Source: CAJQLB01 sp041392065
GTDB taxonomy: Bacteria; Bacteroidota; Bacteroidia; Flavobacteriales; Flavobacteriaceae
Assembly: GCA_041392065.1 (NCBI GenBank)
Contig: JAWKMU010000001.1
Location: 310,001-374,000 of the forward strand
Length of the DNA: 64,000 nucleotides
Direction of reading: 5' to 3'
Positions 8,577-16,796 of the stretch are shown here, piece after piece. The translations under genes and the position numbers were made by a program. The notes below the pieces were generated by a model, which saw only the letters and a list, made by a program, of their open reading frames with translations, had not been told where the DNA came from and made no database searches. Positions within the stretch are counted from its first letter, which is position 1. Each line of letters opens with the position of its first letter.

Positions 8577-8670
8577 CGATTTAAGATCTTAGATTGGCGA
8601 GTGACGATTTTTCAAGTAGTTTATTCGTAAATCAAAATTTGTAAATCAAAAATTAAGTAATAATCATATT

Positions 8671-8706
8671 TTGCTCTCCAGACATACAGTCTGGATTTGG
8701 TAGCAA
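8671..8706 (+). promoter_or_regulatory. Hairpin leader upstream of rplQ
   Basis: In the 148-base rpoA-rplQ spacer, TCCAGAC (8677-8683) and GTCTGGA (8689-8695) form a perfect 7-bp stem with loop ATACA. It is extended outward by TTGCT (8671-8675) pairing with AGCAA (8702-8706) across an asymmetric internal loop. It lies 18 bases before the rplQ start. No T-run follows, so it is not a terminator; a regulatory leader or processing site is more likely. Confidence 0.5.
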
Positions 8707-8724
8707 GATGATAAAAAAAATGTC

Positions 8725-9195
8725 ATGAGACACGGAAAAAAAATAAACCACTTAGGAAAGAAAACAGCTCATAGAAAGTCAATGTTGGCAAATATGGCTT
8801 GTTCTTTAATTGAGCATAAGCGCATCAATACAACAGTTGCTAAGGCAAAGGCGTTAAAACAATTTGTTGAACCTTTAATTACAAAGTCTAAAGAGGATAC
8901 AACACACAATAGACGTATTGTAATGTCTAGAATAAGAAAAAAAGAAGCTGTTGCTGAACTATTTAGAGATGTTGCTGCAAAGGTTGGTGATCGTCCAGGA
9001 GGATATACAAGAATCATTAAACTTGGTAATCGTTTAGGTGATAACGCAGATATGGCAATGATAGAGCTTGTAGATTACAATGAAATTTATAATGCTGATA
9101 AAAAACCTAAGAAAACAACAAGAAGAAGCCGTAGAGGTGGAAGTAAACCAGCTGCTCCAGTAGTTGAAACTAAAGCTTCAAACGAAGAAGAATAA
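8725..9195 (+). CDS. rplQ: 50S ribosomal protein L17
   Basis: 156-residue L17. The conserved domain covers residues 1-115 (MRHGKKINHLGKKTAHRKSMLANMACSLI, TTVAKAKALKQFVEPLITKSK, DRPGGYTRIIKLGNRLGDNA). A lysine/arginine-rich then acidic tail of about 35 residues follows (KKPKKTTRRSRRGG ... SNEEE), an extension common in this phylum. Last gene of the ribosomal cluster; a strong terminator follows 25 bases later. Confidence 0.97.
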   Translation: MRHGKKINHLGKKTAHRKSMLANMACSLIEHKRINTTVAKAKALKQFVEPLITKSKEDTTHNRRIVMSRIRKKEAVAELFRDVAAKVGDRPGGYTRIIKLGNRLGDNADMAMIELVDYNEIYNADKKPKKTTRRSRRGGSKPAAPVVETKASNEEE

Positions 9196-9220
9196 ATTAA
9201 AACAATTTTAACGTTTTATT

Positions 9221-9257
9221 AAGGGTAAACTTTGGACAAAGTTTACCCTTTTTTTTG
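9221..9257 (+). terminator. Intrinsic terminator of the ribosomal cluster
   Basis: AAGGGTAAACTTT (9221-9233) and its exact complement AAAGTTTACCCTT (9238-9250) form a 13-bp stem with loop GGAC, followed by a run of eight T (9249-9256). It is the first convincing terminator after rplN, so the whole block can be one long transcript. Confidence 0.93.
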
Positions 9258-9305
9258 ATATTTTGTTACATTTACCGGGAAATAAAAAAAATAAAAAATT
9301 TACTT

Positions 9306-10013
9306 ATGAATAGAATATTTATATTAGCATCCTTTTTTATAACAAGCATATCTTTTGCTCAAATTTCTGAAGATGTTAATAAAGGTGCTGCTGGAGAAAT
9401 TCCTAATTTAATGAAAATTGGAAGTGGTTCAGGTGTTGGTGGCGGAACAATGACGTTTTTTAATCCTCCAAGAAAAGTTGATGGTACAGAATATCTTTTT
9501 GATGAATGGACAAACTTTGCAGTTATTTATACTGAGGACAATCAAAGATTTGCATTAAGAAATATTAATTTGAATATTAAGCAAAATGCATTTGTATCTA
9601 AAGTAGAAGGAGACTCACTATTTACATTTAGCTTTAATAATATAGAAAAAGTTCAAATTAATGGTAAAACTTATAAAAATTATTATTGGAATGATGATAA
9701 TAGAGTTTATGAAATTATTTATGAAGGTAAAGACTTTTCAATTATTAAAGGATTTAAAATTGTTGAAGTTGTAGGTTCAGCAAACCCAATGCTCAATAGG
9801 TCAAGAGATCGTTTGATAAGAAAATGGTTTTATTACATAAAAGACGATAAAGGAATACATTATTTTAAACTAACAAAAGGCAAAGTACTAAAAGCTTTAA
9901 ATTTGCCTGAATTTGAAGAATCTAAACTCCTTGCCTATGCTAAACAAAATAATCTATCATTTAAAGATGAAGATGATTTAAGAAAAATATTAGAATTTGA
10001 TATTTCCAATTAA
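9306..10013 (+). CDS. Secreted protein of unknown function, paralogue A
   Basis: 235 residues when started at ATG 9306, where MNRIFILASFFITSISFAQ is a clear signal peptide. An in-frame ATG 51 bases upstream would add a non-signal extension adjoining the terminator and is rejected. The mature part has a glycine-rich stretch (GSGSGVGGGTMTFFNPP), then a beta-rich domain (EWTNFAVIYTEDNQRFALRNINLNI, VYEIIYEG, NPMLNRSRDRLIRKWFYYI) and a C-terminal charged helix (LSFKDEDDLRKILEF). I do not recognise the family. The next gene is a paralogue with the same order of motifs, so a tandem duplication is likely. Probably periplasmic or outer-membrane associated. Confidence 0.85.
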   Translation: MNRIFILASFFITSISFAQISEDVNKGAAGEIPNLMKIGSGSGVGGGTMTFFNPPRKVDGTEYLFDEWTNFAVIYTEDNQRFALRNINLNIKQNAFVSKVEGDSLFTFSFNNIEKVQINGKTYKNYYWNDDNRVYEIIYEGKDFSIIKGFKIVEVVGSANPMLNRSRDRLIRKWFYYIKDDKGIHYFKLTKGKVLKALNLPEFEESKLLAYAKQNNLSFKDEDDLRKILEFDISN

Positions 10014-10047
10014 TCAAAGCAAGTTTTTTTTATTAATATTTATAGCC

Positions 10048-10743
10048 ATGAAAAATTCCATATTAATTATTGCGCTATTATTATCAAGTATAATTATTGC
10101 ACAAACTAATAATAATGTTGAAAATAATGCAGTTGGAGTTTTTGGTAAAGTAGGTAATTCAATAACTTCATATGGCTCTCCAAGTGCTACTTTTTTTAAT
10201 CCAGCAAAGGGAGTTGAAGGATCAGTTTATTTGTTTAAAGAATGGAATAATTTTACAGTTATACACACTTCCGATTCACAAAAATTTTCACTTAAAAACA
10301 TTAATCTGAACATAGAACGCAATACTTTTGAGTCTAAAATATCTGAAGACTCCATTTTTACTTTCAATTTTAATAATATCGAGAAGTTTGTTATAAACAA
10401 TCGAGTTTTTAAAAACTATTATTACGATGGCTCAAATAGAGTTTTTGAAGTTATTTACGATTCTGGAAGAATGTTATTACTTAAGGGTTATAAAATTCAA
10501 TTAGTAAAGGGCTCACCAAACCCAATGCTAAACAGGTCTACTGATAAAAACATACAAAAAGAGTTTTATTTTATTATGGAAAATAATCTTATAAAACCTT
10601 TTAGAGTAAAAAAGAAAAGCATATTGGAATTAATGTCTTCACAACAAGCTAAAGCTACAGAAAAGTATGTAAAGGATAACAAATTGTCTTATTCAAACGA
10701 TCAAGACTTAAACCGAATACTAACATTTGGTTTCTCAAATTAA
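10048..10743 (+). CDS. Secreted protein of unknown function, paralogue B
   Basis: 231 residues from ATG 10048, again starting with a signal peptide (MKNSILIIALLLSSIIIAQ); the longer frame from 9997 overlaps paralogue A and is not used. It shares with paralogue A, in order: TFFNPAKGVEGSVYLFKEWNNFTVIHTSDSQKFSLKNINLNIE, SIFTFNFNNIEKFVINN, VFKNYYYDGSNRVFEVIYDSG, SPNPMLNRSTDKNIQKEFYFI and LSYSNDQDLNRILTFGF. By eye roughly half of the residues match. It starts 34 bases after paralogue A and ends before a strong terminator, so the two form one transcription unit. Function unknown. Confidence 0.85.
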   Translation: MKNSILIIALLLSSIIIAQTNNNVENNAVGVFGKVGNSITSYGSPSATFFNPAKGVEGSVYLFKEWNNFTVIHTSDSQKFSLKNINLNIERNTFESKISEDSIFTFNFNNIEKFVINNRVFKNYYYDGSNRVFEVIYDSGRMLLLKGYKIQLVKGSPNPMLNRSTDKNIQKEFYFIMENNLIKPFRVKKKSILELMSSQQAKATEKYVKDNKLSYSNDQDLNRILTFGFSN

Positions 10744-10764
10744 TATGAAAAAGAAAAATTGTTC

Positions 10765-10797
10765 AAAAGGCGTTAATTAATTAACGCCTTTTTTTGT
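10765..10797 (+). terminator. Terminator after the secreted paralogue pair
   Basis: A near-perfect palindrome, AAAAGGCGTTAA / TTAACGCCTTTT, centred on TTAATTAA, is followed by a seven-T run. Both strands could support termination, but only plus-strand genes lie upstream. Confidence 0.9.
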
Positions 10798-10828
10798 TTA
10801 TAATTTTTAAAAATTAAGTTGTTTAAAT

Positions 10829-10836
10829 TATTTTTG
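10829..10836 (+). promoter_or_regulatory. -7 promoter element of carA
   Basis: TATTTTTG fits the Bacteroidota TAnnTTTG element and lies 51 bases before the carA start. No good TTTG -33 element sits at the expected 19-21 base distance, so only the -7 box is supported. Confidence 0.55.
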
Positions 10837-10887
10837 CAAAACCTTTGTTCTCACGAAAGTGAAAACTTCTAAAATCAGATTTAATAT

Positions 10888-11991
10888 ATGAAGTACCAAA
10901 ATCGAAAAAAAGCCATGATTCTTTTGGCAGATGGAACAATATTTTATGGAAAATCTATAAGCAAAGAAGGTACTGCATTTGGTGAGGTCTGTTTTAATAC
11001 AGGAATGACAGGATACCAAGAAATTTTTACAGACCCATCTTATTTTGGTCAACTTATGGTTACCACCAATGCACATATTGGAAATTATGGTACAAACGAT
11101 AGTGAAGTAGAATCTAACTCTATTAAAATCTCAGGGCTTATCTGTAAAAATTTTAGTTACGATTATTCAAGAGATGCAGCCAATGACTCTTTAAAATCTT
11201 TTTTAGAAAAAAATGATTTATTTGCAATTTCTGATGTTGATACAAGAGCTTTAGTAAGCTATATTAGAGATCATGGAGCAATGAACGCTGTGATTTCTAC
11301 TGAAGTGAATGATATAGAAGGCTTGAAAAAACAACTAGCCGAAACTCCAAATATGGAAGGCTTAGAACTAGCATCTAAGGTATCTACTAAAAAACCTTAC
11401 TACTATGGAAACGAAAATGCTACTTATAAAATAGCAGCATTAGATATTGGAATAAAAAGAAATATTCTTGAAAATTTAGCTAAACGAGATGCCTACATTA
11501 AAGTATTTCCATATAATGCCAAATTTGAAGATTTAGAAGCATTTAAACCTGATGGTTATTTTCTATCTAATGGTCCAGGAGACCCAGAACCATTAGTTGA
11601 AGCACAAGCAGTTGCAAAAGAAATTATTAAGAGAGATTTACCTTTATTCGGAATTTGCTTAGGACATCAAGTTATAGCTTTGGCAAATGGTATTTCTACT
11701 TATAAAATGCACAATGGACACAGAGGAATTAACCATCCTGTAAAAAATTTAGTAACCGGAAAAGGTGAAATTACTTCTCAAAATCATGGCTTTGCGGTAA
11801 ACAGAGAAGAAGCAGAAGCACATCCTGATATAGAAATTACTCACATACATTTAAACGATAATACAGTTGCTGGAATAAAAATGAAAAACAAAAACTGTTT
11901 TTCAGTACAATACCATCCAGAGGCAAGCCCAGGACCACATGATTCTCGGTACTTATTTGATCAATTTATAGAAAATATAAAATCGAATTAA
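10888..11991 (+). CDS. carA: Carbamoyl-phosphate synthase small subunit
   Basis: 367-residue glutaminase subunit that hydrolyses glutamine and passes ammonia to CarB for carbamoyl phosphate, the precursor of arginine and pyrimidines. N-terminal CPSase domain (LADGTIFYGKSI, GEVCFNTGMTGYQEIFTDPSYFGQ) and class I amidotransferase domain with catalytic Cys257 in FGICLGHQ and His/Glu in QYHPEASPGP. ATG 10888 is preferred over ATG 10915 because the MKYQ-KKA lead is usual in relatives. carB is not in this window. A terminator follows 5 bases after the stop. Confidence 0.97.
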   Translation: MKYQNRKKAMILLADGTIFYGKSISKEGTAFGEVCFNTGMTGYQEIFTDPSYFGQLMVTTNAHIGNYGTNDSEVESNSIKISGLICKNFSYDYSRDAANDSLKSFLEKNDLFAISDVDTRALVSYIRDHGAMNAVISTEVNDIEGLKKQLAETPNMEGLELASKVSTKKPYYYGNENATYKIAALDIGIKRNILENLAKRDAYIKVFPYNAKFEDLEAFKPDGYFLSNGPGDPEPLVEAQAVAKEIIKRDLPLFGICLGHQVIALANGISTYKMHNGHRGINHPVKNLVTGKGEITSQNHGFAVNREEAEAHPDIEITHIHLNDNTVAGIKMKNKNCFSVQYHPEASPGPHDSRYLFDQFIENIKSN

Positions 11992-11996
11992 TACAT

Positions 11997-12034
11997 AAAA
12001 GGCAACAGAATATCATTCTTGTTGCCTTTTTTAT
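11997..12034 (+). terminator. Terminator after carA
   Basis: AAAAGGCAACA (11997-12007) pairs with TGTTGCCTTTT (12020-12030), followed by further T residues. It separates carA from eno. Confidence 0.9.
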
Positions 12035-12106
12035 TTTACTAAAACGATTTCGATTAAAATTATGGTAATTATAACCAAATTTCATAGTAATAGTGAGACA
12101 TTTTGC

Positions 12107-12114
12107 TAAATTTG
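12107..12114 (+). promoter_or_regulatory. -7 promoter element of eno
   Basis: TAAATTTG is an exact TAnnTTTG match 31 bases before the eno start and downstream of the carA terminator, so eno probably has its own promoter. The -33 element is not obvious. Confidence 0.65.
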
Positions 12115-12145
12115 AACATTATTTTAAAAACTAATTCACACCAAT

Positions 12146-13435
12146 ATGAGCATAATAATTGACATTCACGCACGACAAATTTTAGATTCAAGAGGTAATC
12201 CAACCATAGAAGTTGATGTTATTACAGAAAACGGATTCTTAGGACGTGCTGCTGTACCTTCAGGAGCCTCAACTGGCGAGCATGAAGCTGTTGAGTTACG
12301 TGATGGTGGAAAAGCTTTTATGGGAAAAGGAGTTTTAAAAGCGGTAGAAAATGTCAATACTATTATAGCTCAAGAATTATTAGGTGCTTCAGTGTTTGAA
12401 CAAAACTTGATTGATCAAACTATGATTGATTTAGATGGAACACCAAATAAATCAAAACTTGGCGCAAATGCCATTTTAGGAGTTTCACTTGCAACTGCAA
12501 AAGCAGCAGCAGCTGAACTTAACATGCCCCTTTACAGATATGTTGGTGGTGTGAGTGCCAATACACTTCCTGTACCAATGATGAATATTATAAATGGAGG
12601 CTCACATAGTGATGCACCAATTGCATTTCAGGAATTTATGGTTATGCCTGTAAAAGCAAAAAAATTTACACATGCAATGCAAATGGGTACTGAGATTTTT
12701 CACAACCTTAAAAAAGTTCTTCATGATCGTAATTTAAGCACAGCTGTAGGAGACGAAGGTGGCTTTGCACCAACTTTAGAAGGCACTGAAGATGCGTTAG
12801 ATACCATCGCCAAAGCTGTTGCAAAAGCTGGCTATAAATTAGGTGACGAGGTTATGATTGCTTTAGATTGTGCTTCTGCAGAGTTTTATATCAATGGAAA
12901 ATACGATTATACAAAGTTTGAAGGCGATAAAGGAAGTGTGAGAACAAGTGAAGAGCAAGCCAATTATTTAGCTGAGCTTTGCGAAAAATATCCAATTATT
13001 TCTATTGAAGACGGAATGGACGAAAACGATTGGGAAGGTTGGAAATACTTAACAGAAAAAATAGGACATAAAGTACAATTAGTTGGAGACGATTTATTTG
13101 TAACCAATGTTGAGCGTCTTTCTCGTGGTATCGAAAACGGAATTGCTAATTCAATATTGATCAAAGTCAACCAAATTGGTACGCTAACAGAAACCATTGC
13201 TGCTGTAAATATGGCTCATAATGCTGGCTACACTTCAGTAATGTCACATCGTTCTGGCGAGACAGAAGATAATACCATTGCAGATTTAGCTGTTGCATTA
13301 AATACAGGGCAAATTAAAACTGGTTCAGCTTCACGTAGTGATAGAATGGCAAAATATAACCAGTTATTACGTATTGAAGAGGAACTTGGTACAATTGCCT
13401 ATTATCCTCAAGAAAAAGCTTTTAAAGTTAACTAA
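12146..13435 (+). CDS. eno: Enolase
   Basis: 429-residue enolase, converting 2-phosphoglycerate to phosphoenolpyruvate in the cytoplasm. Signatures: ARQILDSRGNPTIEVDV, SGASTGEHEAVELRDG, MMNIINGGSHSDAPIAFQEFM, GDEGGFAP, metal-site IALDCASAEFY, SIEDGMDENDW and GDDLFVTN, catalytic lysine in ILIKVNQIGT, and the substrate-loop SHRSGETED. Length is typical. It converges with the DUF481-like gene with only 4 bases between stops and no terminator hairpin visible. Confidence 0.98.
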   Translation: MSIIIDIHARQILDSRGNPTIEVDVITENGFLGRAAVPSGASTGEHEAVELRDGGKAFMGKGVLKAVENVNTIIAQELLGASVFEQNLIDQTMIDLDGTPNKSKLGANAILGVSLATAKAAAAELNMPLYRYVGGVSANTLPVPMMNIINGGSHSDAPIAFQEFMVMPVKAKKFTHAMQMGTEIFHNLKKVLHDRNLSTAVGDEGGFAPTLEGTEDALDTIAKAVAKAGYKLGDEVMIALDCASAEFYINGKYDYTKFEGDKGSVRTSEEQANYLAELCEKYPIISIEDGMDENDWEGWKYLTEKIGHKVQLVGDDLFVTNVERLSRGIENGIANSILIKVNQIGTLTETIAAVNMAHNAGYTSVMSHRSGETEDNTIADLAVALNTGQIKTGSASRSDRMAKYNQLLRIEEELGTIAYYPQEKAFKVN

Positions 13436-13439
13436 AGGT

Positions 13440-14264
13440 TTAAAAATTATACCTCAAACCATTGGTTAAACTGTATTGAGTTTTTGGAACAGAAGTTACA
13501 GGGACTGCATCGTAGTTGTAGCTAAAAGCCATATTAAAAGTTAAATTATCCCAAAAACTTTTATTTTCATCATCGCTATTTGACGAAAACCCAAAAGTTA
13601 AATCAATAACGCTTGATAATCTATAATCTTTTAATAAATCTACTCTTGGCTGATAATAAGTTGTACTTATTACAGAAAAATTGTTTGTTGGATTTAGCGA
13701 AAAACTCAAGTAGTTGCTACTTCTAAAATCTTTATTTGTTACAGACATATCTATCTCAGAGACTTTTTCATATTCATACATTAATAATGTCCCAAAGTAA
13801 ATTCTGCTTTTTTCAACTATAGAATCGTTTTTAACTCTTGGTTTGGTAAGTTTAAATCTTGCTCCAGCTCCAGCCAATCCTCTAAAATCAACTTTGTATA
13901 TTTTGTCATATTGACCTTGAACAAAAGTTTCAAATGCTACTTGACTTGTAATTTCACGATTGTACCTTAAATGTTGTACACCAGAATTTGCAAAAGATTC
14001 TCCACCACTTTTGTTAAAATTTATATTACTAATTATCATCCAAAGGTTCTCACCACCATTATAACCTACAGCAACATTGGTTGCTATATTAAAAATCTCG
14101 TCAGTATTTTTTATATAACTAAAACTAACTCCTGCATTTCCTGCCCAATTTTCTTTATCTTTTAACATGCTTACTCTCAAGCTCTCAGCATTTAAAATAA
14201 TTTGTGCATCGCAAAATGATATAAAAAAGAATAAAATAAATACCTGAAGATTTAAACGGTTCAT
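13440..14264 (-). CDS. DUF481-like outer-membrane beta-barrel protein
   Basis: 274 residues with a signal peptide (MNRLNLQVFILFFFISFCDAQ). Many alternating beta strands and a C-terminal aromatic residue (SLTNGLRYNF) indicate an outer-membrane barrel. The order of motifs (NWAGNAGVSFSYIKNT, GVQHLRYNREITSQVAFETFVQGQYDK, GLAGAGARFKL) resembles the DUF481 family, whose role is poorly defined. It lies between eno (convergent) and gltA (divergent). Family call is moderately sure; function unknown. Confidence 0.75.
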   Translation of the reverse strand: MNRLNLQVFILFFFISFCDAQIILNAESLRVSMLKDKENWAGNAGVSFSYIKNTDEIFNIATNVAVGYNGGENLWMIISNINFNKSGGESFANSGVQHLRYNREITSQVAFETFVQGQYDKIYKVDFRGLAGAGARFKLTKPRVKNDSIVEKSRIYFGTLLMYEYEKVSEIDMSVTNKDFRSSNYLSFSLNPTNNFSVISTTYYQPRVDLLKDYRLSSVIDLTFGFSSNSDDENKSFWDNLTFNMAFSYNYDAVPVTSVPKTQYSLTNGLRYNF

Positions 14265-14435
14265 AGTTTGTGTGTTAGTTTAGTATGAATATAGGAATAA
14301 AATTAAAAACAAAGTTAGCTAGTCGGTTTTCATTAACAAGTCAGTTTTTTTAAAGGTTTTTTAACGTATATATTTTTTATATTATGGTATTACAAAAACC
14401 TTTGTTACATCCTTTAAAAATCGTGAGATATTTCG

Positions 14436-14443
14436 TATTTTTG
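14436..14443 (+). promoter_or_regulatory. -7 promoter element of gltA
   Basis: TATTTTTG is an exact TAnnTTTG match, 46 bases before the gltA start in the 225-base intergenic region between two divergent genes. No convincing -33 element was found. Confidence 0.55.
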
Positions 14444-14489
14444 TGCTATTGCTACAAGTAATAAATTCAACTAAAATTTACATATAAAT

Positions 14490-15776
14490 ATGTCAAAAAT
14501 TGCTACGTTAGAAATTAATGGTCAAAAACATGAATTTCCTTTAATCACTGGAACCGAAAATGAAGTTGCAATAGATATAAGTAACTTAAGAAGTGATACA
14601 AAAGGTGTCATTACTTTAGATTCAGGATATAAAAATACAGGATCTTGTGAGAGTGCTATTACATTTTTAGATGGTGAAAAAGGAATATTAAGATATAGAG
14701 GCTACTCCATTGAAGAGCTTGCAGAAAAAGCAGACTTTCTAGAAGTTGCTTATCTATTAATTTTTGGAGAGTTACCAACAAAAGAACAACACGATAAATT
14801 TCATGCAGATATCAAGGCTCAATCTGTTGTAGATGAAGATGTTCGTAAAATAGTTGATGCATTCCCAAAATCTGCACATCCAATGGGTGTTATTGCATCA
14901 TTAACAAGTGCTTTAACAGCATTCAATCCTTCTTCAGTAAATGTTAATTCAGAAGAAGACATGTATAAAGCCATTGTTAAAATTCTTGGTAAGTTTCCAG
15001 TATTAGTGGCTTGGACACATAGAAAAAAACAAGGCTTGCCTTTAGATTATGGAGATAAAAATTTAGGATATGTAGAAAATATTCTAAAAATGATGTTCAA
15101 ACAACCCAATGAAGAATACATATTAAATCCTGTTGTTATTGACGCTTTGGATAAGTTATTGATACTCCATGCAGATCACGAACAAAATTGTTCAACATCT
15201 ACTGTTAGAATTACTGGATCTTCTCATGCTGGATTATTCGCTTCTTTATCTGCAGGAATCTCAGCACTTTGGGGACCACTTCATGGAGGAGCTAACCAAG
15301 CTGTTCTTGAAATGCTGGAAGCCATTAAAGCAGATGGAGGAGATACTAAAAAGTATATGGCAAAAGCTAAAGATAAAAATGATCCTTTCCGTTTAATGGG
15401 CTTTGGTCATAGAGTATATAAAAACTTCGATCCAAGAGCAAAAATCATTAAAAAAGCAGCAGACGAGGTTCTTGATCAATTAGGTGTTGAAGATCCAATT
15501 CTTGACATTGCAAAAGGATTAGAGCAAGAAGCACTAAACGATCCTTACTTTGTTGATAGAAAACTATATCCAAATGTCGATTTTTATTCAGGTATTATTT
15601 ACAGAGCCATGGGAATTCCAACAGACATGTTTACTGTAATGTTTGCTTTAGGTCGTTTACCAGGATGGATTGCCCAATGGCGCGAAATGCGTTTACGCAA
15701 AGAACCAATTGGTAGACCAAGGCAATTGTATATTGGTGAAACTCTAAGAGCTTTCAAACCAATGAATAAACGATAA
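14490..15776 (+). CDS. gltA: Citrate synthase
   Basis: 428-residue type I (hexameric-type) citrate synthase, condensing acetyl-CoA and oxaloacetate at the entry of the TCA cycle. Catalytic histidines lie in SLSAGISALWGPLHGGANQAVLEM and MGFGHRVYKNFDPRA; the conserved PNVDFYSGI supplies the catalytic Asp and RPRQLYIGE is near the end. The N-terminal beta-rich domain (residues 1-60) is the one seen in proteobacterial-type enzymes. Normal length. A terminator follows 18 bases after the stop. Confidence 0.98.
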   Translation: MSKIATLEINGQKHEFPLITGTENEVAIDISNLRSDTKGVITLDSGYKNTGSCESAITFLDGEKGILRYRGYSIEELAEKADFLEVAYLLIFGELPTKEQHDKFHADIKAQSVVDEDVRKIVDAFPKSAHPMGVIASLTSALTAFNPSSVNVNSEEDMYKAIVKILGKFPVLVAWTHRKKQGLPLDYGDKNLGYVENILKMMFKQPNEEYILNPVVIDALDKLLILHADHEQNCSTSTVRITGSSHAGLFASLSAGISALWGPLHGGANQAVLEMLEAIKADGGDTKKYMAKAKDKNDPFRLMGFGHRVYKNFDPRAKIIKKAADEVLDQLGVEDPILDIAKGLEQEALNDPYFVDRKLYPNVDFYSGIIYRAMGIPTDMFTVMFALGRLPGWIAQWREMRLRKEPIGRPRQLYIGETLRAFKPMNKR

Positions 15777-15794
15777 ATTATAATTACATAATTT

Positions 15795-15826
15795 AAAAGC
15801 TTCATAATATTTTATGGAGCTTTTTT
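15795..15826 (+). terminator. Terminator after gltA
   Basis: AAAAGCTTCATAA (15795-15807) pairs with TTATGGAGC plus T-run (15812-15826), one mismatch or wobble in the stem. The longer reading frame of the next gene would start inside this hairpin. Confidence 0.85.
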
Positions 15827-15833
15827 ATATTTG
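15826..15833 (+). promoter_or_regulatory. -7 element of the DDAH-like gene, possibly leaderless
   Basis: TATATTTG is an exact TAnnTTTG match overlapping the end of the gltA terminator. The ATG at 15841 is only seven bases after the box, where the transcription start would be expected, so the mRNA may be leaderless. No clear -33 element. Confidence 0.5.
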
Positions 15834-15840
15834 TTACAAT

Positions 15841-16755
15841 ATGATAAAACTTAACATAAAAAACGAAACATCACGTTTACGCGCAGTTATTCTTGGTACA
15901 GCTATAAGTAATGGGCCAACTCCAACTGTGGAGCAAGCTTATGACCCTAAATCTTTAGAGCATATTAAAGCAGGAACCTATCCTGTTGAAGAAGATATGG
16001 TTAAAGAAATGGAAGCTGTCGCTAATGTTTTTAAAAAGTATGATGTAAAAGTTTATAGACCAGATATCATTAAAGATTGTAATCAGATATTTTCAAGAGA
16101 CATTGGTTTTGTAATTGATGACATATTTTTTAAAGCTAATATTCTTCCAGATAGAGAAGAAGAAATTGACGCTATACAATATGTTATAGATCAAATAGAC
16201 CCTAAAAAAGTAATGCGTCCACCTGAAGAAGCTCACATAGAAGGAGGCGATGTTATGGTGTGGAATGACCATATTTTTATAGGCACCTATCGCGAAGCAG
16301 ATTATGCCGATTATATTGTGGCACGAACCAACATGAAAGGCGTAGCTTATATTACAGAATTGTTTCCGAATAAAACAGTAAAGAGTTTTAATTTACGTAA
16401 ATCGCAAGTCAATCCTATGGATAATGCCTTGCATCTTGATTGCTGTTTTCAACCTATAGGTACAGATAAAGCCATCATTCATAAAAATGGATTTTTAGAT
16501 GAAAGCGAATATGAATGGTTAATAAATTTCTTTGGGAAAGACAATGTTTTTGAAATTAGTAAAGAAGAAATGTACAACATGAATAGTAATATTTTTTCAA
16601 TATCTGAGAACGTCATTATTTCAGAGCAAAACTTTACACGCTTAAACACTTGGCTTCGTGAACAAGGCTTTACAGTAGAAGAAGTACCTTATGCCGAAAT
16701 TGCCAAGCAAGAAGGTTTGTTGCGTTGCTCAACACTGCCATTAATTAGAGACTAA
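15841..16755 (+). CDS. DDAH / arginine-deiminase-like amidinohydrolase
   Basis: 304 residues from ATG 15841; the upstream ATG 15814 is rejected because it lies in the terminator stem. It belongs to the guanidino-group modifying superfamily. Readable site motifs are FSRDIGFVIDD, HIEGGDVMVWND (acidic residues), NALHLDCCF (catalytic His) and the C-terminal LLRCSTLPLIRD, whose Cys is the expected nucleophile. Family members hydrolyse arginine or methylated arginine to citrulline, but the substrate cannot be told here. It follows gltA, a common order in flavobacteria, and precedes a secreted M20 peptidase by 41 bases. Confidence 0.85.
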   Translation: MIKLNIKNETSRLRAVILGTAISNGPTPTVEQAYDPKSLEHIKAGTYPVEEDMVKEMEAVANVFKKYDVKVYRPDIIKDCNQIFSRDIGFVIDDIFFKANILPDREEEIDAIQYVIDQIDPKKVMRPPEEAHIEGGDVMVWNDHIFIGTYREADYADYIVARTNMKGVAYITELFPNKTVKSFNLRKSQVNPMDNALHLDCCFQPIGTDKAIIHKNGFLDESEYEWLINFFGKDNVFEISKEEMYNMNSNIFSISENVIISEQNFTRLNTWLREQGFTVEEVPYAEIAKQEGLLRCSTLPLIRD

Positions 16756-16760
16756 TTGTA

Positions 16761-16779
16761 ATTCTTGTTTATCAAGAAT
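16761..16779 (+). promoter_or_regulatory. Hairpin between DDAH-like and M20 peptidase genes
   Basis: ATTCTTG (16761-16767) and CAAGAAT (16773-16779) form a perfect 7-bp stem with loop TTTAT. A broken T-rich stretch follows about nine bases later. It may be a weak terminator or a leader hairpin of the peptidase gene. Confidence 0.35.
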
Positions 16780-16796
16780 CAAAATAATTTTTTATA

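Noticed and set aside
9255..9305. Upstream start for paralogue A
   Set aside because: It adjoins the rplQ terminator T-run and places 17 residues before a perfect signal peptide; ATG 9306 is better.
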